Below, piece after piece: positions 26,207 through 35,603 of a stretch of 64,000 nt of DNA. The notes under the pieces are model-generated. The model was not told where the DNA came from, made no database searches, and worked only from the letters and a program-made list of their open reading frames with translations. Both the position numbers and the translations under genes were made by a program. Position 1 is the first letter of the stretch; every line of letters starts with the position of its first letter. This stretch comes from an uncultured Bacteroidales bacterium (lineage in GTDB: Bacteria; Bacteroidota; Bacteroidia; Bacteroidales; Paludibacteraceae), in NCBI GenBank assembly GCA_946411385.1, contig CAMKDV010000003.1:124001-188000 (forward strand), in the 5' to 3' direction.

Positions 26207-27130
26207 TTACCGATACGCCTCCAACCTGTTCATATCCATCCTCACGCCATCCCACATGGCGCGATAGACGATACTCAAGCTTCGCCAATTGAAGGAATAG
26301 AAGGTGAAATAGATAAAGTAGCAGAACACCAATTGCAACACATACCATATCGGATGTCGAAACAAGTGCAATGTCCGGATATTATACATCATGTTGCGTA
26401 TATAGCAATACAATTTCCAATCCTGCTTTGGCACAACAATCTTTCGTTTCCCAAAGACCGTCTCTTGCTGCTGTCGATCCGCCGGATGGACATGAATTGC
26501 ATCAACTACTACAGCAGCCGAAAAACCATTTTCTTTACAGCGCCAGTGATAATTCGCCTCATCGCCCCATATAAACATCTCTTTGATCGGATAACCGACT
26601 TGCCTAACTAACTTGCGAGAATATAGAACCCCATTAAATGGAAAAGCCACATTGTCAACCATTCCGTTTTTCACTTCCTTTTCGTTTAGAAAATCTTGTA
26701 TCTTCGGCTTTGCGCCAAAGGATATTCTGCTTTGATCTTCTTTTGCGACAACTAATGGAGAAAGATAATCTCTCTCGCCAAGTCGCTCCTGGAGTTTCTC
26801 TAACTGGTAAGGCTCAGGCAAACCATCATCGTCAAGCAACCAAAATGCATCAAACTTATCTTTCGCCTCGTATGCCGTCTTTAATCCAGTATAGAATCCT
26901 CCCGCCCCGCCAATATTTTCGCTCATTCGTATATACCGATATTCTATACCTTCTTTTGTGCCATCAAAACCATTTGTGTGAATCCAAGAGTCCGTCCCAT
27001 CAGACGAAGCATTATCTATAATATAGACCACAACAGGTGGATATGTCTGTTTCCCGACATATGCCAAACATAGTTTTAGTAATTCTTTACGGTTGAAGGT
27101 TACTATTATGGCAGCTATTTTATGAATCAT
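26207..27130 (-). CDS. GT2 glycosyltransferase, GlfT2-like (probable galactofuranosyltransferase)
   Basis: 307 residues from the ATG at 27130; a TTG five codons earlier is less likely. GT-A fold: AAIIVTFNRKELL near the start, IIDNASSDGT, NIGGAGGF, and LLDDDG as the metal-binding DDD. NxGGxGGF and LLDDDG are typical of the GlfT2 / rhamnosyl group of GT2. Two hydrophobic stretches near the C terminus suggest membrane contact. Since glf, which makes UDP-Galf, is in the same operon, transfer of galactofuranose is the best guess. First glycosyltransferase upstream of the REP/transposase block. Confidence 0.72.
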   Translation of the reverse strand: MIHKIAAIIVTFNRKELLKLCLAYVGKQTYPPVVVYIIDNASSDGTDSWIHTNGFDGTKEGIEYRYIRMSENIGGAGGFYTGLKTAYEAKDKFDAFWLLDDDGLPEPYQLEKLQERLGERDYLSPLVVAKEDQSRISFGAKPKIQDFLNEKEVKNGMVDNVAFPFNGVLYSRKLVRQVGYPIKEMFIWGDEANYHWRCKENGFSAAVVVDAIHVHPADRQQQETVFGKRKIVVPKQDWKLYCYIRNMMYNIRTLHLFRHPIWYVLQLVFCYFIYFTFYSFNWRSLSIVYRAMWDGVRMDMNRLEAYR

Positions 27131-27151
27131 AGTATCTCGCGGCAAATATCG

Positions 27152-28717
27152 TTATTCTTTCTTTGAAATCACATCATACACAATCTTGTCACCTATTTGA
27201 CATCGCTCTTGGAGTTCGTATGACTCTATCAGCTTCTCGTCTAAAGGCTTACTTTTATTACAGATTATAACGGACATATCTTCCGGGAAATGTGCTGAAG
27301 TTTCCGTAAGCCATATATTTTCGTTATACTCAATAACATAGTAATACCATGATGAAGGGATACATGTTAGTTCATCCGGATTAATTTGAGCTTTCTCAAT
27401 GTCTTTTATGTTTTTCTTATCTCGTTCATGAGCATGCCGTATATGGTACGTAAGCATTGAGCTGTTTTCAAGACCAAACCATATAACCATCAAAAGCCCG
27501 ACTCCGACATGCATCCATCGCTGCTTGAGTTGTTCTGTTAACATGACGACTGCAATAACACAAGGGATATATGCCGCCCATGTATAATACAAAGCGTATC
27601 TACCAGCTAACACATATACTAATGGAGAAACAATTGACATTGTTACGACTTCCAATATTGGTTTCTGGATATTCTTCCATGATATTTTTTTCATCAAACA
27701 AATAAATAGAATTACCATCAGAACAGTTAACGCCAAATATTCTTTGTTAAGAGTAATTCCATCTATTATTGACTGAAAAAATGAGACTTTGGATTGAGCT
27801 GGACTCGGAATCTTCACATCCTCCATTTCCCCAGATATGATATAATTCATCCATGAATATATCTTTACTATCAACGGCGTTATTGTTTTTGAAAAGCCGA
27901 ACGTAAATCCCAAGAATAGGGTCAAGCAATGCTTTGCCCATGCGATTATCATCAATATTCCCAACGATACGACATATCCTCCAAAATGCCATATATATAA
28001 CACATTGTTTCGCCATGCTTCGCTATAATTATATGCAGAATATATCAAAATGAACAATGTTGCAAAAACAACGCCCTCCACACCGGTAGCCAAAAGTAAT
28101 ATACTGAATATAAAGACACCTATCTTATACTTAAGTGTCCCGGTCTCAACAGCTCGGATAAAATAATATGCTGTGAGGAAACCCAAAAGAAGACATAGCA
28201 CTTCAATACGGCCGCAATTATATGTCCAGAACATCGTTGGAGCCAGCCAAAACAACAAGGAAAAGCCAACTATACTTTGCCAACTCTCGATATGTTTTCT
28301 ACCCACCAGAATAACCATTAATAGCCAATATGTTATTAATGTCATAAAAATATTGGGGAATTGAGCAGTAAAAAAGCTAAAGCCGACCACCTTATACCAT
28401 ATCGCCATTAAGTATGCATATAGCGGGCAATTTACTGGCGGCCATGATCCATGTATAATTTTGCGATAGCCATTGTGCTCTGCTAATTGCCTTGCCCAAT
28501 CCGCAAAGAAAGCATCATCGCACCACGATTCTTGCGGGCGGAAATACAGCCACACGACGTATAGTATGAAAAAAGCAAGGCCAACAGAGAATATCAGCCA
28601 TCGATTGTTTCTTTCAATCTTTGATAATAAATCTTTCATTTCATTTAGATATTTATCAGTTAACCCCGTAAAACATCGGGGAAATGGAGTGTCTGGCATA
28701 TCGCAGTCAATCCGCAT
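27152..28717 (-). CDS. Multi-pass GT-C (GT39/ArnT-like) glycosyltransferase
   Basis: 521 residues with about ten transmembrane helices and a C-terminal periplasmic tail. The first loop carries ESWCDDAFFADWARQL, matching the acidic first-loop motif of PMT/ArnT enzymes that use polyprenyl-phosphate sugars. The start at 28717 is 4 bp from the upstream stop; ATGs at residues 7 and 27 are also possible, the latter (28639) being closer to the family's usual N terminus. It likely adds a sugar to the glycan on the periplasmic side. Specific donor and acceptor unknown. Confidence 0.65.
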   Translation of the reverse strand: MRIDCDMPDTPFPRCFTGLTDKYLNEMKDLLSKIERNNRWLIFSVGLAFFILYVVWLYFRPQESWCDDAFFADWARQLAEHNGYRKIIHGSWPPVNCPLYAYLMAIWYKVVGFSFFTAQFPNIFMTLITYWLLMVILVGRKHIESWQSIVGFSLLFWLAPTMFWTYNCGRIEVLCLLLGFLTAYYFIRAVETGTLKYKIGVFIFSILLLATGVEGVVFATLFILIYSAYNYSEAWRNNVLYIWHFGGYVVSLGILMIIAWAKHCLTLFLGFTFGFSKTITPLIVKIYSWMNYIISGEMEDVKIPSPAQSKVSFFQSIIDGITLNKEYLALTVLMVILFICLMKKISWKNIQKPILEVVTMSIVSPLVYVLAGRYALYYTWAAYIPCVIAVVMLTEQLKQRWMHVGVGLLMVIWFGLENSSMLTYHIRHAHERDKKNIKDIEKAQINPDELTCIPSSWYYYVIEYNENIWLTETSAHFPEDMSVIICNKSKPLDEKLIESYELQERCQIGDKIVYDVISKKE

Positions 28718-28720
28718 CTG

Positions 28721-30043
28721 TCAAATATTCATTTGATGCCGATGAACATACGTATGTTCAAGTAGCGACTTATAGATTTCCATCAACTTTTTTGTTTTTT
28801 GTTCCCACGTCATATCTTTGGCTTGTAGAATGCAATTGCTTTTCATACTTACCAATATATCTTTATGGGAATACATATACATAATTGCACCGGCAAAATT
28901 AATAATTGATTCTTGGGGAGTTGATATGGAATATGTCATTCCGACCGCATTATTCACCACATCCCCCTGGCCGCAAGTCTGGTGGCAAATAACGGGCAAG
29001 CCATTTGCCAACGCTTCCATAACCACGTGCGGTGTCCCTTCTGCTACAGAAGTGAACAATAGCACATCCGAGTTTCTCATTATTTGTTGGACCTCGGCAT
29101 GTGGTTGCCGCCCATACCAGATTACATTTACATGCAATTGTTCCGCTATTTTTTTATAGGGCGCATTATCGCCATCTCCTACTACATGCAATAACACATT
29201 GGGAATTTTGCTTTCCGCCACTGAACGGATTGCCAGATCCAACTGCTTTCGGAAATCCATCTTACCGCACCACAGGACATCAAATGTGTTCTTGTCCGGA
29301 GAGGCACTCTTTGGCAATTTTCCCTTTGGAACAACATCTTGCGCCGAGCATCCTGTTTCATTCATCAAAATGCTTTTTTTATGCCAATAGCGGTCGATGC
29401 TTCGTTGTGAATCACTGCTTGCGCTAAGGAGCACTGCGGATTGTCGGGCGGCACGACGCACTCGCGGCATAAACCGCAGTTGCAGGCGGGTTATCACATT
29501 CTTCAGAAGCAGAAACACCTTAATTTTCAGCGATGCCCCTTTAGCGTATGCCATCGGAAAACCTTCCTTTGCATCTATCGGTCCCCAAACAAACGGCACA
29601 CCGGTATCTTGGGAAACCTGCCATAAGAACCCCGGCTCACGAAAGCCAATCATATTCAACTGGTGAAGAATATGTATCGGATAGCCGGCACGCTCGTGCT
29701 TATCCACAATCCCTCGAGCGCATTCCGCCACACGTTTTTGCCACTTGCGATAGTGATAATAGAACCGCCAATCGCCCTGATTCCAACACATCCGACGAAT
29801 ACGCGCACATCTTTCCGCATCATCGCCTCCAATCGGCAACCAATTGAAATGCAGCGATTTGGCAACCTGGCTGTTTTCTGGCAAATCCAACCATTGTTCT
29901 ACTTGCGGTCGGGACTCGCCCTCCGAAATAACATAGCAGTCACAGTATTGCGCCAGCGACACAATCCAGTTCCACCCCATACCGGGTTCGGAGCCCATGT
30001 TCGGGCAACAGGCGTAACTATTTATCAGCACCCGCAAACGCAT
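28721..30043 (-). CDS. GT4-type glycosyltransferase
   Basis: 440 residues, GT-B fold. The N-terminal half begins MRLRVLINSYACCPNMGSEP, the typical SEPGxGW acceptor-side start. The C-terminal nucleotide-sugar domain shows FDVLWCGKMDFRKQLDL, VVGDGD and SDVLLFTSVAEGTPHVVMEAL (the EX7E region). It overlaps the preceding oxidoreductase gene by 26 bp (30018-30043). Sugar specificity cannot be read. Confidence 0.85.
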   Translation of the reverse strand: MRLRVLINSYACCPNMGSEPGMGWNWIVSLAQYCDCYVISEGESRPQVEQWLDLPENSQVAKSLHFNWLPIGGDDAERCARIRRMCWNQGDWRFYYHYRKWQKRVAECARGIVDKHERAGYPIHILHQLNMIGFREPGFLWQVSQDTGVPFVWGPIDAKEGFPMAYAKGASLKIKVFLLLKNVITRLQLRFMPRVRRAARQSAVLLSASSDSQRSIDRYWHKKSILMNETGCSAQDVVPKGKLPKSASPDKNTFDVLWCGKMDFRKQLDLAIRSVAESKIPNVLLHVVGDGDNAPYKKIAEQLHVNVIWYGRQPHAEVQQIMRNSDVLLFTSVAEGTPHVVMEALANGLPVICHQTCGQGDVVNNAVGMTYSISTPQESIINFAGAIMYMYSHKDILVSMKSNCILQAKDMTWEQKTKKLMEIYKSLLEHTYVHRHQMNI

Positions 30044-31391
30044 GCTTCTCTATAAATTCATCCACCATAGGCAGCAACGATGCTGTAGGATTGATACCTC
30101 CGCTACGCGGCAGACATCCGGTTGTCACGACCAGCATATTTCGCCAGCGGCCGAAGTAATCGTCGATACTCTTGAAATCAAACATGCCATAGGGATGGTA
30201 TATATCCTCACATGTCTGAACGTCAATTCTTTCCGCTAACACCTCATAGCAAACGCCGGCCTCATCCAATACGTTCTTAGCAGCCTGTTTGGCACTCTCA
30301 TACACCTCCGCAGCCTTATCCCCGACATGGTAGTACACATCTACTCCTTGTATGCCGAACGCATCCTTCTGTTCCGACAATGTGATGTAGCAGTCTTTTG
30401 CGGGATTCTCGGCATCTATATACAGATACCATTCATTGTTCAATACATACATCTTCCGCTGCACCAGCACAGCCCACGCAAAACCCAGACAGTGCGGAAT
30501 ATCTTTGAGCGCAATCCATATGTACTTCCACTCGAAGTGGTGCTTGAACAGCACCTCTTTCATACAGTCAAAGAATGGGAAGCGCAGATTGAACACGGGA
30601 TGCACATAATAAGAGGTATCATCTTTCTCACCAATCATCCGTTTGGTGATGAGGGATGTGCCCCGCATGCGGAACACAAAATCCTCATCCTTGATTTTGG
30701 TTGTGCCTTTGATCTTGAATACCTTGGTTGACAGGTGGTCAGAGAAATAAACCTTGTCGCCTTTCAGCATTCCGGATGCCAGCAGGATTCTTGCGCTCTC
30801 AAACGCTCCTGCTGTCAGGAAGTAATAATCGAACGACGCTTTTTGCTCTTTGCCATTATGCAGATACACTATCTCCTTTATCGCTTCGGAGTCATCGGCA
30901 ATCAGCCGCACCACACGGGCTTGAGTGAGAATCTTCACCTGCTTGCGCTTGTGGATTCTGAACCAGTTGAAGAAGTTTCGGTGGAATGCACTCAGCCACA
31001 CACCGGTTTTCGTAAACAATTCATCGGATATGTGATGCTCGGGATATTTGTTCTCTATCTTGAATTTGGCCAACATCTCATCTTTACGTGCCTTATCCAC
31101 GCTAATGACGTCACGCATGAACGCATCCGGATGCGCAAAATCATTGTCCGAGAATGTAAGCAATTGCCCACCCCATTTGTCGGAGGCTCCTCCGAAACCG
31201 AAGAAGCGGCCGTCGGACAGTCCCTTGTACAGCGCTTGCTTCAAGGTGGTATAATACCCTATCTCCTGCTCGCTCTTGACGCCCCGTTGCCACACATCGA
31301 ACAACGTGATATCCGCATCGGGATATTTACGCAAGAGACCATCTATAACATAACTGCCGTATGTTCCGGCTCCTATCACTGCTATGCGCAT
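30018..31391 (-). CDS. GMC-type FAD-dependent oxidoreductase
   Basis: 457 residues. An N-terminal dinucleotide-binding GAGTYGS (7-13) precedes GFGGASDKWGGQ, typical of FAD loading in GMC enzymes, and the C terminus has GCLPRSGGINPTASLLPMVDEF, the family's C-terminal signature. GMC enzymes oxidise sugar or alcohol hydroxyls. It is odd in a polysaccharide operon. With the adjacent SDR it could carry out an oxidation-reduction epimerisation of a glycan sugar, as DprE1/DprE2 do, but that is inference. Confidence 0.75.
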   Translation of the reverse strand: MRIAVIGAGTYGSYVIDGLLRKYPDADITLFDVWQRGVKSEQEIGYYTTLKQALYKGLSDGRFFGFGGASDKWGGQLLTFSDNDFAHPDAFMRDVISVDKARKDEMLAKFKIENKYPEHHISDELFTKTGVWLSAFHRNFFNWFRIHKRKQVKILTQARVVRLIADDSEAIKEIVYLHNGKEQKASFDYYFLTAGAFESARILLASGMLKGDKVYFSDHLSTKVFKIKGTTKIKDEDFVFRMRGTSLITKRMIGEKDDTSYYVHPVFNLRFPFFDCMKEVLFKHHFEWKYIWIALKDIPHCLGFAWAVLVQRKMYVLNNEWYLYIDAENPAKDCYITLSEQKDAFGIQGVDVYYHVGDKAAEVYESAKQAAKNVLDEAGVCYEVLAERIDVQTCEDIYHPYGMFDFKSIDDYFGRWRNMLVVTTGCLPRSGGINPTASLLPMVDEFIEKHAFAGADK

Positions 31392-31392
31392 A

Positions 31393-32265
31393 TCAGATAC
31401 TGGTAAAATGGATGTTCAAAGCTCGTTCCGTTTGCTCGGAATGAAATTCAGTATATATATACATACCCTCAAACCGGCTATACAGCGCCCACGAAATCAG
31501 ATGAAGTTTGGCAAGGACATACGGTATGCGTTCAAACAGCCACTTGGGCATCGTTAGGATCATGCCGCCTGCCGTCTGCTTGGCATACCGGTACTTGGTC
31601 ATTCCGTCTGACGGGAAGAAATGATATACCGGCTCATTCTGCTCTTTGTTGATGATGGCCAATAGCGCGCGGTGGATGTCTTCGCGCCTGACTATCGGCT
31701 GTTTGCTGCGCTTGTCGCCTTTGATAACGTGAATGCCTGAAGGCAGATTCATTATGAACGGGCAAGGGCGGTTATCCGCCAGAACGTATCCGGGCCGAAC
31801 GAGCACCAGTTCAAACGGCAGAGAGTCACGGACGGCCAGCAAATACTCATCCACGGCTACCTTTATCTCGCCATACCCGCGTTTGCGAGTGACAGATTGA
31901 GTTTCGGCAGGAGTATTCTCATCAACAACCGCAGCCTGATAATCATACACCATAATGCTGGAGAAGTGAATCAGCTTTTGCACCTTATGGCTTTTGCAGA
32001 AATCTACGAGGGAGTGAATATACTGCAGATTGTCTTCTGTTGATTGATCTTTTAATATTGCCAAGTTGATGACCGCATCATATTCTGCAGAAAAATACGG
32101 ATTCTCGCCAACATGCAAGTAATCACCATATATAACATCATCCTCTTTCCCCTCTCTTCCGCGAGAAAACAGATTGACTTGATGACCGTTTCTCTCAAGA
32201 GTGGCAGCCAAACCATACCCTACAAACGAGCGCGATCCAAAAATAAGAATTCTTACCATAATCAA
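31393..32265 (-). CDS. NAD(P)-dependent epimerase/dehydratase (extended SDR)
   Basis: 290 residues. Rossmann motif IFGSRSFVGYG (8-18), SSIMVYD as the catalytic Ser region and GYGEIKVAVDEY with YxxxK-type spacing. The C terminus is shorter and more basic than in classical UDP-glucose epimerases. Its start overlaps the acetyltransferase stop by 4 bp (ATGA), which supports the first ATG. It probably acts on a nucleotide- or lipid-linked sugar together with the GMC enzyme encoded next. Confidence 0.75.
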   Translation of the reverse strand: MIMVRILIFGSRSFVGYGLAATLERNGHQVNLFSRGREGKEDDVIYGDYLHVGENPYFSAEYDAVINLAILKDQSTEDNLQYIHSLVDFCKSHKVQKLIHFSSIMVYDYQAAVVDENTPAETQSVTRKRGYGEIKVAVDEYLLAVRDSLPFELVLVRPGYVLADNRPCPFIMNLPSGIHVIKGDKRSKQPIVRREDIHRALLAIINKEQNEPVYHFFPSDGMTKYRYAKQTAGGMILTMPKWLFERIPYVLAKLHLISWALYSRFEGMYIYTEFHSEQTERALNIHFTSI

Positions 32266-32831
32266 TGAGTTAATGAGGATTCTAAAAATGCCAGATGTTT
32301 CTCTTTGTCTTTAGGATTAGCAAATCGTTCTTTTATCTTGCGTGCAGGAATCCCGCCCCATATTTCGCACGGAGGAACATCTTTGGTCACAATTGCTCCT
32401 GCAGCAACGATTGCGCCTTTCCCGATTGTTACTCCCCCCATAATGGTTGCCCCATCACCAATCCAGACGTCGTCTTCAACTACGATAGTCGCCGATACGC
32501 CTCGAGGGCTATCCCATATTGTCGTGCCTGGAATATTATATTGATGGTCGTTCCCTTCAATAAAGGACACGTGTCCGGCACACAACACGTTGTTGCCAAT
32601 AATTACATCTGCAGCTATACTGCAATACCGCCCGAACTGAACGTTGTTCCCCAAAGTTATATTACGTCTCACGAACTCCGTAAAGGGCATCACTCGCACA
32701 AATCCGTTGTAGTTTACCCAAGGATATATCAGATGGAACAAACACCAAGAGCGGATTTTATTCAGGATATACCTGATTACGAACCCCGTTTCACTCTCGT
32801 TCCTTGGCATATTATGAAATGTTACTGCCAT
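32262..32831 (-). CDS. LbH-fold acetyltransferase (CatB/maltose O-acetyltransferase type)
   Basis: 189 residues from the ATG at 32831, 4 bp after the upstream stop; an ATG at 32861 would overlap that gene by 26 bp. Hexapeptide repeats (IAADVIIGNNVLCAG, VEDDVWIGDGATIMGGVTIGKGAIVAAGAIVTKDVPPCEIWGG) form the left-handed beta-helix, with the acetyl-CoA loop and His in GNDHQYN. It likely O-acetylates a repeat-unit sugar. Confidence 0.82.
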   Translation of the reverse strand: MAVTFHNMPRNESETGFVIRYILNKIRSWCLFHLIYPWVNYNGFVRVMPFTEFVRRNITLGNNVQFGRYCSIAADVIIGNNVLCAGHVSFIEGNDHQYNIPGTTIWDSPRGVSATIVVEDDVWIGDGATIMGGVTIGKGAIVAAGAIVTKDVPPCEIWGGIPARKIKERFANPKDKEKHLAFLESSLTH

Positions 32832-32835
32832 ATTA

Positions 32836-33936
32836 CTATATTTGCATATATACAGACACACACTCTTCGAAAGAGTATGGCATACGGTTTTCTCTTATTT
32901 CTTCAATACAACTATATTGTTGCATTGCCCTTGATAACGTATTCTCAAATTCACCCTGATTATTCGGGTCGAATATCATCCCATTGCCATCATTTATCAA
33001 ATCCAATGCACCAATATATTTACTCGCCAGCACCGGACATCCATAAACTAATGCTTCGTTAACGACAGCTCCATATGGCTCATATCTACTTGGTAGCACA
33101 AAACAGTTGGCAAGGTCGTACCATGCGTATAGATACTGAGATGAACAAAAATCAGCAAACGCCACATTATCCGCTATTCCGAGATCAATTGCGAATCGGC
33201 GTAACGAATCCCTCTCTTCCCCTTCACCCACAAGCACAATTCTCCATCTTTCATGCCGAATGTGGGCAAATGCTGTTAGCAACAGATCCAATCCTTTCAC
33301 ATAGGTAAGACGCCCTACATATAATAGTATATTGCACCCATCAAGGCGATATTGGGCTTGATATTGCTTTTGGATTGGAGCAAATAGTTCTCTATATGCC
33401 AGAAGAGTCTTCGGATTCTGGATATTCGGGCACACCGCTGTTTTGATAAATGGGAATTGCTTCTGGTACCACTCCTGCACTTGCTTACTATATAAAATCA
33501 GCTTATCCGCTGAACGAAGAATCAAACGACGCGCAACTCGCTTGGGCCAATTGGCTTTGCTTGCCATTTGCACGTTGTCGGATGTCGTGATTACCAATTT
33601 GAATTTGCAAGTGCCCATCAATTTTATCAGCACGCACTGCATAGATATCGGCGCGTACTCATGGCAAAATACTACACGTGGTTTTCTATGGCAAATTATC
33701 TTAGTTATCCCTATGCGAACAGAATGTGTACCGGCACTTATTCCTGACTGCAAGAAGATTACTTCGATATCAGGATTCAGCAATTGCAACAACTCATCAC
33801 GATTATACATAAATCCCACCCGATCAGTGTTCCAAAATACCAAAGTCAGTTGGTAATGTCTTGCCATCTCATTGAACACATCAATACGCCATGGCGGCAG
33901 ATATTGAAAGAAGTATATCGCTACGGGTTGCTCCAT
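32836..33936 (-). CDS. GT4-type glycosyltransferase
   Basis: 366 residues, GT-B fold. Donor-site motifs: NILLYVGRLTYVKGLDLLL, VLVGEGEE and FVLPSRYEPYGAVVNEALVYG (E-x7-E region). The N terminus begins with PVAIYFFQYLPPWRIDVFNEMA, typical of acceptor domains. Sugar specificity unknown. Starts 17 bp after the previous gene. Confidence 0.85.
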   Translation of the reverse strand: MEQPVAIYFFQYLPPWRIDVFNEMARHYQLTLVFWNTDRVGFMYNRDELLQLLNPDIEVIFLQSGISAGTHSVRIGITKIICHRKPRVVFCHEYAPISMQCVLIKLMGTCKFKLVITTSDNVQMASKANWPKRVARRLILRSADKLILYSKQVQEWYQKQFPFIKTAVCPNIQNPKTLLAYRELFAPIQKQYQAQYRLDGCNILLYVGRLTYVKGLDLLLTAFAHIRHERWRIVLVGEGEERDSLRRFAIDLGIADNVAFADFCSSQYLYAWYDLANCFVLPSRYEPYGAVVNEALVYGCPVLASKYIGALDLINDGNGMIFDPNNQGEFENTLSRAMQQYSCIEEIRENRMPYSFEECVSVYMQI

Positions 33937-33952
33937 AGTTAGATTTGATGCG

Positions 33953-34795
33953 TTACTTTTCTGCTCTATGCACCGATCGCATCATCCACATCTGCGGAAA
34001 CATACATCGGATATGTATTGTCGCATAGTGGAATATAGCTTTAGCCACACTCGTCTGCCTCTCCAAATGAAATATCTCGTTTGGCGGCATCCCGTTTGGG
34101 AGATGCATCAATTTCCAGCGTTTGGGGAACGGGATATCCGGGTTACACCAGCCATCCATAGCAGCATGCGCCTCACACACTCCCAGAACCGAGCCACACT
34201 GGACCATTCTTATTCCGGCTTTCTTGGCGCGTATGCCATAGTCAACATCCCCCTTGCTATGCCTGTAGTAAAAATCCAGATTACCCAGTTGCAGGAATAC
34301 TGCCTGCGGTATCAGTACTATATTACCGTTAAACCATTCCACATCACGGCTGTTTCCGTCACATGGAGGAATGTTATTGCCTACATGACCGCCGTACGTC
34401 AGCATGTCCCCTTGTTTACTCTCAGTTGCTCCTACTATTATCGCACGGTCATCGTTAGCGACACTTAATGATAGTAACGATTGTATCGCATTAGGCAACA
34501 AATCCGTATCATCATTGAGCCAGAGATAATAGTCATAATCCTTGGCTTTCGAAGCAACGTCCCAAGCTGTCCACATCCCTCTGTTCCAGTAAAGCGAACC
34601 ATCACCATGAAGGATGCTTGCCTGCGGGAATCGTTCTCTGACAGATTCTTCCGTTCCGTCAGTACAGCCGTCATTGACGACATACACAGCCAACGCCATC
34701 CCCTCCGGCACATCTTGAGCATACAGACGGCTCAAACATGCCATAGTCTGTTCCCGTCGGTTATGAACCGTTAGCAATGCTGCAATATACCCCAT
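33953..34795 (-). CDS. GT2 glycosyltransferase
   Basis: 280 residues, GT-A fold. N-terminal AALLTVHNRREQT, VVNDGCTDGTEE, and metal-binding LWLNDDTDL (DxD equivalent). Resembles the rhamnosyl/GalNAc GT2 group (WcaA-like). Its start overlaps the upstream gene by 25 bp. Confidence 0.83.
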   Translation of the reverse strand: MGYIAALLTVHNRREQTMACLSRLYAQDVPEGMALAVYVVNDGCTDGTEESVRERFPQASILHGDGSLYWNRGMWTAWDVASKAKDYDYYLWLNDDTDLLPNAIQSLLSLSVANDDRAIIVGATESKQGDMLTYGGHVGNNIPPCDGNSRDVEWFNGNIVLIPQAVFLQLGNLDFYYRHSKGDVDYGIRAKKAGIRMVQCGSVLGVCEAHAAMDGWCNPDIPFPKRWKLMHLPNGMPPNEIFHLERQTSVAKAIFHYATIHIRCMFPQMWMMRSVHRAEK

Positions 34796-35598
34796 CGGAT
34801 AATTCTGTTTCTAAGATATCGCAAGCATGCTACCGGACTGAACGGGTTAGGTGCCTTATGCAAAAATACCATTGTCGGATAATGATCATCCGGATGCTCC
34901 GGCTCTTGATACAAATAATTCGGGTTGTAGAAACTTCTAGGCAAAAATCCGCGTTGTGAGATATCGCGATGCGCCTTGATGCCTCGCAATTTGCACATCA
35001 GGCTCAAGACCGACTGATCTTCACGGTGCGACACGAATTGCTCCCCATAGTGTTTAGTTACCGGTTCGTACTTTCCTAATCCTTCTGATACAAGCAAATA
35101 GGTACTTTGGCATACATCAAGATACTCGCGGAAGAATTTCCGTGTGTAATCATTTACGATAAAGAAGATGTATGTCGTTTGGATTTGATTGGTCAGCCGG
35201 AAATCTTCAGCGCGGAAATACTCAAAGCACGACGGTTTGGTCCAGTTGCATTCTATAAGCGGAATATCGGTTACGAACAAAGGTTCTTCATTCGTTACAT
35301 ACGGCATCAACAAACGCACATCGCGGATAAAGAACGCTCCGGAATCCAGGTAAAAAATGTAGTCACCATCTTTGCTGTTATCTATCACTCGTTGGATAAA
35401 ATAGGGTTTCCACAACCAATACCCATTCCCTCTTTTACCTTTAAGGATATCCCTATGGGTATCCCGAAAATCTAAATCGATATCTTGAGGTCCGAACGAT
35501 AGCACCTCATCAAAGTGAGCAACATGCTTACCTGCCCACGAGTTTAATTGCTGCGCCTTGCGAAATGTATCGTTCGCATAATTGATTAACTTTATCAT
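34771..35598 (-). CDS. Putative glycosyltransferase with DxD-like motif (unclassified)
   Basis: 275 residues. KGKRGNGYWLWKPYFIQRVI and FYLDSGAFF recall the WKP and DxD regions of GT32-type and related enzymes found in polysaccharide loci, with LDSG likely binding the nucleotide-sugar metal. No signal peptide or transmembrane helix. The surroundings, between GT2 and GT4 genes, support a transferase role, but the family is not secure. Confidence 0.55.
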   Translation of the reverse strand: MIKLINYANDTFRKAQQLNSWAGKHVAHFDEVLSFGPQDIDLDFRDTHRDILKGKRGNGYWLWKPYFIQRVIDNSKDGDYIFYLDSGAFFIRDVRLLMPYVTNEEPLFVTDIPLIECNWTKPSCFEYFRAEDFRLTNQIQTTYIFFIVNDYTRKFFREYLDVCQSTYLLVSEGLGKYEPVTKHYGEQFVSHREDQSVLSLMCKLRGIKAHRDISQRGFLPRSFYNPNYLYQEPEHPDDHYPTMVFLHKAPNPFSPVACLRYLRNRIIRWGILQHC

Positions 35599-35603
35599 AA
35601 TCG

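Noticed and set aside
26097..26348. 83-codon minus-strand frame across the REP pair
   Set aside because: Overlaps the GlfT2-like gene in another frame and is partly made of palindromes; no independent support.
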